From positions 45,422-98,678 of the forward strand of contig JAHEAQ010000001.1 in assembly GCA_024642705.1 (NCBI GenBank): a stretch of 53,257 nt of DNA. Direction: 5' to 3'. The translations under genes were made by a program, and so were the position numbers. The notes beneath the pieces were generated by a model. The model worked only from the letters and a program-made list of their open reading frames with translations. It searched no databases and was not told the origin of the DNA. This DNA is from Bacteroidota bacterium (GTDB taxonomy: Bacteria; Bacteroidota; Bacteroidia; Chitinophagales; Saprospiraceae). Positions 47,768-53,257 of the stretch are shown here, piece after piece. The stretch's first letter is position 1; every line of letters starts with the position of its first letter.

Positions 47768-50700
47768 TTAGAAAGTAAAATTAAGGGTTCCTCCAAATTT
47801 CTTAGAAGTAGGACCTGTCATATATTCAAATCCTTGACCATTTCCAACTCCTAAAGACATTACTTCAGGGTCGAATTTAAGGCTTGGAGGCATGTTTATG
47901 GCATTATACCATAAATTTTGTCCAGAAAATGTTAATGACATAGACCCAAAAGGAAGTTTTGCGAGCATCTTTTTAGGCAGTGTATAAGAAGCAGAAACTT
48001 CTCTTAATCTAATTGTAGTCCCATCTAGTACTTTATTCTCATCATAGAATACACCTGTATGCTCCCAATAGTGATTGGTTGAAGAAATTTGTGTTTTATT
48101 TGGAACATAAGATATACTTCCATCAGCCCCTACTACTTCATTTACACCTTTCACAATAACTGGAACAAATCTATCAAAATCAGTTTCACCAGCAATACCT
48201 CTACCTGTAAGAGTAGATACTGTTGAAGACCAAATATCTCCACCTTGAGTATAGTCTACTTGAGCTCTAAGTGTAACACCCATTATGTTGAAACTGTTGA
48301 TAAAGTTCAACATGAAATCAGCATTAGGATCTCCAATAACTTTTGGTGTTGGATCTCCAACATAAGTTCCACCTCCGCCAATAATTGGACTTCCATCAGG
48401 AGATCTTCTAATTCCGTATCCAATCATTAGTCCATATGGTTCGCCTGGTCTAGCAACGTTTCCTAAATCAGAATAGCCAGCAATACCTACTTGATCAATA
48501 CCATCTGCAATTGAAATTACTTTACTCACATTCTTAGTGAAGTTAGTAGTGAAATTCCATCCAAAATATTTAGTTGAAATTGGATTAATGTTCAATCCTA
48601 TTTCAATTCCTTTATTTTCCATTGAAGCAGAGTTGATCGTTGAATTCGTATAACCAGTTGAAGGGTCAAGTTCCAAACTAATAATCAAATCAGAAGATGA
48701 TTTGTTATAAAGGGATAAATCTAAACCAACTTTGTTTTGCAAAAATCTTGCTTCGACACCAACTTCTAATTCTGTAATGATCTCAGGTTTCAAATCAGAG
48801 TTACCAAATTGATCACTGATTGTATTGGTATTGATAATACCACCTGAGTTAGTAACAAAAACGTTAGTAGAAGAACCCAATACATTTCTGGTTTGGTATG
48901 GATTCGGATAACCAGCTGAAGTACCATATCCAACTCTTAATTTCAAATAATTCAAGTATCCACCATTGGTTAATGAAGGCACTAAATCAGTTGGAATAAA
49001 GGCTAAACTTGCACTTGGGTAAAGTACAGATCTATTCTCTTTTTCAAGAGTTGAAGTCCAGTCATTTCTAGCTGAACCAGTTAAGTATAAAAAGTTCTTA
49101 TAACCCGCAGTTAAAGTACCATAAACACCAATTGTGTTTTCAACTTGTGTGTAAGAAGAAGCAACATGATTTACAAAGTTATTGTGCGTTTGCAAACCAT
49201 AAATAAATTGTTGGCTACTATTTGCAGAAACTCTTTCAAAGGTTTCTTTTCTCAAGTTAATACCTAGTATTCCTGATAAATTGATATCGTCAGTAACATA
49301 GTAATCATAGTTGATATTAGCTACTTGATCTGTGATAAAATTTAATCTTTCAGAAGTAGTTAACAGACCATCTGGAATTTGTCTTCCGCCCTTATTAATG
49401 GAGTACCTTTGTTTCTGAGAATAAGAATCAACTCCCAATCTATAAGTTAAGAATAAATTCTTACCTAGGTCATATCTAAGGTTGGTAGCTGCCCAAAATC
49501 TTCTCATTTTCTCATTATCGTTGGTGTTTTCTGACGTCCATTTTGGATGTTGGATGTCATTACCACTTCTGTAATACACAGAGGAGAATCCATCAGAAGG
49601 GTCAAGATGAGGCCATGCATCTTCAGTAAAAACAGCATGCGAAACAGGTGAATACAATACATTTGAAAACAATGAAGCACCTACTGGATTAGAGTTAAAT
49701 GATATACCAGCTGGAGGAGTATTTCTATCATAGAACATAATGTTCATGTTCGTTTGAATCTGAAGTCCATTAGCTAATTTTGTATTCCAACCTGCACCAA
49801 TGTTGTGCTTATCCAAATTATTATTAGGAATAAAACCTTCATCAGCTAAATAACTATAACTAAAGTTAACTGCAGAGTTCGCTCCTAATCTATTGGTAAT
49901 ATTCAACGAGGACTGATTCACGATTCCTGTACCGAAAAATCCGTTCAAGTTATCATGCCATTCCCAAGGGATTCTAGCACCTACTAATTCGGGGAAAGAG
50001 CCTCTGAATGAAGCAATAGAATAAGGATGTTTGATGGTACCATCCTCAGCTAAACCGTAAGAACCTCCATTGGTAATACCATTGATGTTATCTTTAAAAT
50101 ATTGTGTAGCAGCAAAAGGTGCTCCCCAGTTAGAGAATGCATTAGATGCATCATTCTGGAAACCATTTCCATAAGATCGCTGAGTTTCCGGAACACCACC
50201 AACTTGAGTGGCAAAAACAGACTGAGAAACACTTACTTCAAATTTCTTGTCACTTTCATCAATGTCACCATTTTTAGTCGTTACAAGAATAACACCATTT
50301 CTTCCAGCTTCACCATAAAGTACCGTTGCACTTAACCCTTTAAGGATACTGATCTCCTTAATTTGGTTAGGATCTAAATCTAGAAAACGGCTTGAAGCAG
50401 TAGCACCACCAGCATCGAATCCTCTATCACTGTTGGTATCAGAGTTAAAAGGAATCCCGTCAACTACAAATAATGGTTGGTTACTACCTGTAATCGAAGA
50501 GTATCCTCTAATGATTACGTTAGTTCCAGAACCAGCAAGTCCAGAAGTAGAGGTGATGTTAACACCTGGAACTTTTCCACGAAGGATACGTCCTATGTCA
50601 GCCTCAGGTTTCAATTGAACGTCACTAGAACCGATAGTAGTTACCGCATATCCCAATGCTTTCTTTTCTTTCTTAATACCAAGACCGGTAACAACGATTT

Positions 50701-51001
50701 CGTCAAGTTCTAGACCTTCGGAAAGTACCGCGTTAATAACGGTTTGTGTACCAATTGCAATTTCTTGTGTGGTAAAACCAGCATAAGAAAATATTAATGT
50801 GGTACTTCCATCAGGTACTACCAAAGAGTAGGTACCATCAAAATCAGTAATTGTACCAGTGGTAGTACCTTTCGCAATCACGTTGGCCCCAATGAGAGGA
50901 TCACCACTTTGATCGGTAAGCGTACCACTAATAGTTCGCTGCGCTAGCATAGTGCCCACAAAGCACATGGATGCAAACAGCAATAGTGAGAGTTTTTTCA
51001 T
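47768..51001 (-). CDS. SusC/RagA-family TonB-linked outer-membrane protein
   Basis: A 1077-residue receptor from ATG 51001. An upstream frame start at 51073 adds 24 non-signal residues and is rejected because MKKLSLLLFASMCFVGTMLAQ is a textbook signal peptide. A carboxypeptidase-regulatory-like domain follows (about 24-105), then the SusC signature GTNVIIRGYSSITGSNQPLF with FVVDGIPF, the plug and a 22-strand barrel ending in TLNFTF. It imports an oligomeric or peptide nutrient with the SusD-type lid encoded next. The upstream non-coding leader is long. Confidence 0.95.
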   Translation of the reverse strand: MKKLSLLLFASMCFVGTMLAQRTISGTLTDQSGDPLIGANVIAKGTTTGTITDFDGTYSLVVPDGSTTLIFSYAGFTTQEIAIGTQTVINAVLSEGLELDEIVVTGLGIKKEKKALGYAVTTIGSSDVQLKPEADIGRILRGKVPGVNITSTSGLAGSGTNVIIRGYSSITGSNQPLFVVDGIPFNSDTNSDRGFDAGGATASSRFLDLDPNQIKEISILKGLSATVLYGEAGRNGVILVTTKNGDIDESDKKFEVSVSQSVFATQVGGVPETQRSYGNGFQNDASNAFSNWGAPFAATQYFKDNINGITNGGSYGLAEDGTIKHPYSIASFRGSFPELVGARIPWEWHDNLNGFFGTGIVNQSSLNITNRLGANSAVNFSYSYLADEGFIPNNNLDKHNIGAGWNTKLANGLQIQTNMNIMFYDRNTPPAGISFNSNPVGASLFSNVLYSPVSHAVFTEDAWPHLDPSDGFSSVYYRSGNDIQHPKWTSENTNDNEKMRRFWAATNLRYDLGKNLFLTYRLGVDSYSQKQRYSINKGGRQIPDGLLTTSERLNFITDQVANINYDYYVTDDINLSGILGINLRKETFERVSANSSQQFIYGLQTHNNFVNHVASSYTQVENTIGVYGTLTAGYKNFLYLTGSARNDWTSTLEKENRSVLYPSASLAFIPTDLVPSLTNGGYLNYLKLRVGYGTSAGYPNPYQTRNVLGSSTNVFVTNSGGIINTNTISDQFGNSDLKPEIITELEVGVEARFLQNKVGLDLSLYNKSSSDLIISLELDPSTGYTNSTINSASMENKGIEIGLNINPISTKYFGWNFTTNFTKNVSKVISIADGIDQVGIAGYSDLGNVARPGEPYGLMIGYGIRRSPDGSPIIGGGGTYVGDPTPKVIGDPNADFMLNFINSFNIMGVTLRAQVDYTQGGDIWSSTVSTLTGRGIAGETDFDRFVPVIVKGVNEVVGADGSISYVPNKTQISSTNHYWEHTGVFYDENKVLDGTTIRLREVSASYTLPKKMLAKLPFGSMSLTFSGQNLWYNAINMPPSLKFDPEVMSLGVGNGQGFEYMTGPTSKKFGGTLNFTF

Positions 51002-51699
51002 ATCAAAAAAATTTTTGGTTAGATTAAAACATAAATTTATTAACAATAAATTAACAAAAGAAAAAAAATGCATAATAATCAGTTATTATTTTTTCCTTTT
51101 GCAATTTCATTTCCATAATTACGAGCCTTCCATGATGTTAAATAATTCTTAAAGTACTCGACTTATACAATAAACGTGTTAATCCTCTAAAATGTGAATA
51201 TTGACGTAGCTTTTTTGTTGTTTGTAGAAATTTCTCTTATAATTTCACCAACAAAAGAACTACTTTTTTAATAATTCACAAAATTTTAACGTATCGATTT
51301 ATTTAATACAAGCAATAAAAATATTGCTTGGTAAGTTTATTCCAACTTAAAAAATTAATCAAAATCAATCATATTAAGGTTAGAAGGGATTGTATACTAC
51401 AATTAAGTCCCAAAATATACTATTTAAATAATTTCTTTAACAACTAAAAAATTTGAATCTAAACATCAAATTTTTCATAATTTATATAAAAAACAAAAAT
51501 ATTGAAAAGATCATTCGTGAATAATTATTAATCAATTATAGATTAAAATACTGCATTCGATTCACTTTTTGGAATAAAATACTACAAAATAATAAAATCA
51601 AATAAAATTAATTAAATCGAAACACAATATAACCAAAAACTATTCTTTTAGATATTTCCTTTCAAAAGATAATTATAATTTTACAATTGCGATTTAAAT
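51002..51699. other. Long AT-rich region upstream of the susC-like gene
   Basis: About 700 bp without a gene. A perfect 9 bp inverted repeat, CAAGCAATA-aaaa-TATTGCTTG, lies at 51309-51330. It could be an operator or a 5' leader hairpin. No exact TAnnTTTG box was found on the minus strand in the 400 bp nearest to the gene. The length leaves room for a regulatory leader or a small RNA, but none is evident. Confidence 0.5.
51309..51330. promoter_or_regulatory. Perfect inverted repeat upstream of susC-like gene
   Basis: Arms CAAGCAATA and TATTGCTTG around AAAA, about 310 bp upstream of the susC-like ATG. It has no U-run on either side, so a terminator is unlikely. It is a candidate operator or leader stem. 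Confidence 0.4.
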
Positions 51700-51734
51700 A
51701 AAAAGCTTAGGGCTATTACAACCCTAAGCTTTTT
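51700..51734. terminator. Terminator after the second susD-like gene
   Basis: Arms AAAAAGCTTAGGG (51700-51712) and CCCTAAGCTTTTT (51722-51734) are perfectly complementary around a 9 nt loop, with T/A tracts on both sides. It ends transcription of the susD-like gene at 51795 and could work both ways. Confidence 0.9.
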
Positions 51735-51794
51735 ATTCTTTCACGAAGTGATCTAAATAAATAATAAAATCACGTCATATTTTACTTCTAATAA

Positions 51795-53210
51795 TTAGAA
51801 TTTATCCCAATAAAGTCTTGCGCCATCAGTATCTGTTCCTCCAATCTTGCTTAATGCAGCATTGTAATTTTCTGCATTCAAAGTTGCCTCTGAAGTAGGA
51901 TACATATGTCGTAAAGGAATTGCTTCTGAAGGATTAAGAGGCCCTTCAGCAACTTGTAATTTTGGAAAATCCAATCTTCTCCATTCAGCCCACGCCTCGT
52001 ATCCTTGAGTATAAAGTGCAACCCATTTTTGAACTCCAATAGATTTTTTCCAATTACTAGCATCATATTTTACTCCATCTTGCGCAATAAATGCAGCGAT
52101 AGCATCCCCATCTGTAATACCCCATTGGTTCATCGATGCAGCAATAGCCGCATTATAATGTGCCTCAGCATTTCCTGACGTCCAACCTCTTGCAGCTGCT
52201 TCAGAATGTAAAAAATGAATTTGTGCACTTGAGAATATAGGAATATCGCTGTCTTGTGCCCTAATATATGTTGAATTAGGAAATGAAACATCCGTAGGGA
52301 GATATTCTGAATTTTCCAAACCATACGGCATGCCTTGAATGGTTCCAGTACTAGCCGCTGGATCTGCAAATGAATTCAATCGAGGATCATTGGTATTGGT
52401 TAAGAAATCCACAAAAACATTGCTTATTGCATAATCTGTTCTAGTTCTAAATCTAGCAAACCAAGGATTTTCATTTGCTGCTTCACCCAAATAATTATAA
52501 GAAAAAGTTTCGCTAAAAATACCTCCACTAACTGCAGAATTAAATTCACTTTTAGCAGTAGCGTCATCGACATCACTAATTCTCATTGCCAAGTTAGCCC
52601 TTATAGTATTGGCGAATTTTTTCCATTCATTAGTGTCTCCACCCAATAAGATATCACCTGTAATAAATCCGCCATCTAATTGCGCAGCTCCTTCTTTTAA
52701 TTCTTTAAATAAAGTTGCGAAAATAGTTGCTTCATCATCATACGAAGGAGCTAAGTTAGCAGCACCTTTCAAAGCATTACTTAATGGAACTGGACCCCAT
52801 CGTTCTACCATATGAGCAAAATAATAAGCTTTCATAATTCTTGCCACTCCAATTTGGTTGTTATTAGAACCTCCTGACAATACACTTCCTTTAGTATCTT
52901 CATTTGAATTCAATTCAATTATTTGCTCCAAATTTTCTAATGGGCCAGAATACCAACCATTAAAATCATTAATAACAGCTCCATATCTTGAATTCTCAGT
53001 ATAGGTAATTTCTGACATTTGCTGTACATATAGAATTCCTTCAGCCGATCCAACAACTGATGCAACTTCTCTTTGTGCACTTGTTAAAAGTGTCTGTGTT
53101 CCTACAAAAGTAGGCTCATTAGGATTTTGATTGAGATCACCAAAATCACCGCAAGCAGGCATTAGAAAGAATATAGCCCCTGCGCATATATATTTAAAAA
53201 TTGATTTCAT
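51795..53210 (-). CDS. SusD/RagB-family lipoprotein (second system)
   Basis: A 471-residue lipoprotein. The signal ends FFLMPAC with the lipobox cysteine at residue 20. The mature part has IGVARIMKAYYFAHMVERWGPVPLS, EWKKFANTIRANLAMRIS and the later AQIHFLHSEAAARGW and YTQGYEAWAEWRRLDFP, all typical of the SusD-like superfamily. It differs clearly from the susD-like protein at 46110. Its SusC partner is expected upstream on the minus strand beyond the window edge. It is followed by a strong terminator, so it ends its operon. Confidence 0.92.
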   Translation of the reverse strand: MKSIFKYICAGAIFFLMPACGDFGDLNQNPNEPTFVGTQTLLTSAQREVASVVGSAEGILYVQQMSEITYTENSRYGAVINDFNGWYSGPLENLEQIIELNSNEDTKGSVLSGGSNNNQIGVARIMKAYYFAHMVERWGPVPLSNALKGAANLAPSYDDEATIFATLFKELKEGAAQLDGGFITGDILLGGDTNEWKKFANTIRANLAMRISDVDDATAKSEFNSAVSGGIFSETFSYNYLGEAANENPWFARFRTRTDYAISNVFVDFLTNTNDPRLNSFADPAASTGTIQGMPYGLENSEYLPTDVSFPNSTYIRAQDSDIPIFSSAQIHFLHSEAAARGWTSGNAEAHYNAAIAASMNQWGITDGDAIAAFIAQDGVKYDASNWKKSIGVQKWVALYTQGYEAWAEWRRLDFPKLQVAEGPLNPSEAIPLRHMYPTSEATLNAENYNAALSKIGGTDTDGARLYWDKF

Positions 53211-53257
53211 AATTTTTACTTTTTATATTATTTATAATTAAAGGCCAATATCTAATT

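Noticed and set aside
51002-51073. Upstream start of the susC-like gene
   Set aside because: It adds 24 residues before a textbook signal peptide at 51001.

Overview
The window looks like a piece of an AT-rich Bacteroidota chromosome. The evidence is two SusD-type lipoproteins, one SusC-type receptor, three secreted proteins with type IX secretion (T9SS) sorting domains, several TAnnTTTG promoter boxes, and the gene order tRNA-tuf-tRNA-Trp-secE-nusG-rplKAJL-rpoBC. The long repeat-rich secreted proteins would suit a Saprospirales-like member, but that finer placement is inference.

Layout. (1) 1-13.0 kb is accessory. It holds a partial gene, a CPBP membrane protease, a parDE toxin-antitoxin pair between two ~143 bp palindromic direct repeats, a GH20 hexosaminidase, and a truncated thuA copy. 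The thuA copy is cut exactly at a structure resembling an integron attC site, which follows a DoxX-like gene. Next come a short tandem-repeat array and a seven-gene minus-strand operon running from 12.76 to 6.2 kb: TetR regulator, outer-membrane barrel, ABC ATPase, two FtsX-type permeases, LolA-like carrier, ThuA-domain protein. A perfect palindrome in front of tetR is the probable operator. (2) 13.0-17.0 kb has a small barrel protein, a TonB-dependent receptor under a TPP riboswitch, and a NadR-like kinase, probably for thiamine uptake. (3) 17.1-26.1 kb (plus strand) holds a conserved unknown, era, der, rfbC, rfbD, a T9SS type B cargo protein, riboflavin synthase and an MBL-fold hydrolase. 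(4) 26.3-41.3 kb (minus strand) is the core information-processing block: xerC-like, hpf, four tRNAs (Thr-Tyr-Gly-Thr), tuf, tRNA-Trp, secE, nusG, rplK, rplA, rplJ, rplL, rpoB, rpoC. (5) 41.6-53.2 kb is a surface and nutrient region: an FG-GAP/ASPIC T9SS protein, an arylsulfotransferase-like T9SS protein, a lipoprotein-SusD-SusC operon, and a second SusD whose partner lies beyond the window.

Points deserving most attention: the attC-like element whose G^TT recombination point coincides to the base with the end of thuA homology; the palindromic repeats around parDE; and the TetR-controlled operon encoding parts for every envelope layer (inner-membrane ABC pump, periplasmic LolA-like carrier, outer-membrane barrel). 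The last looks like a self-contained lipid or lipoprotein trafficking route of unknown substrate. All functions are read from sequence only; no searches were run.
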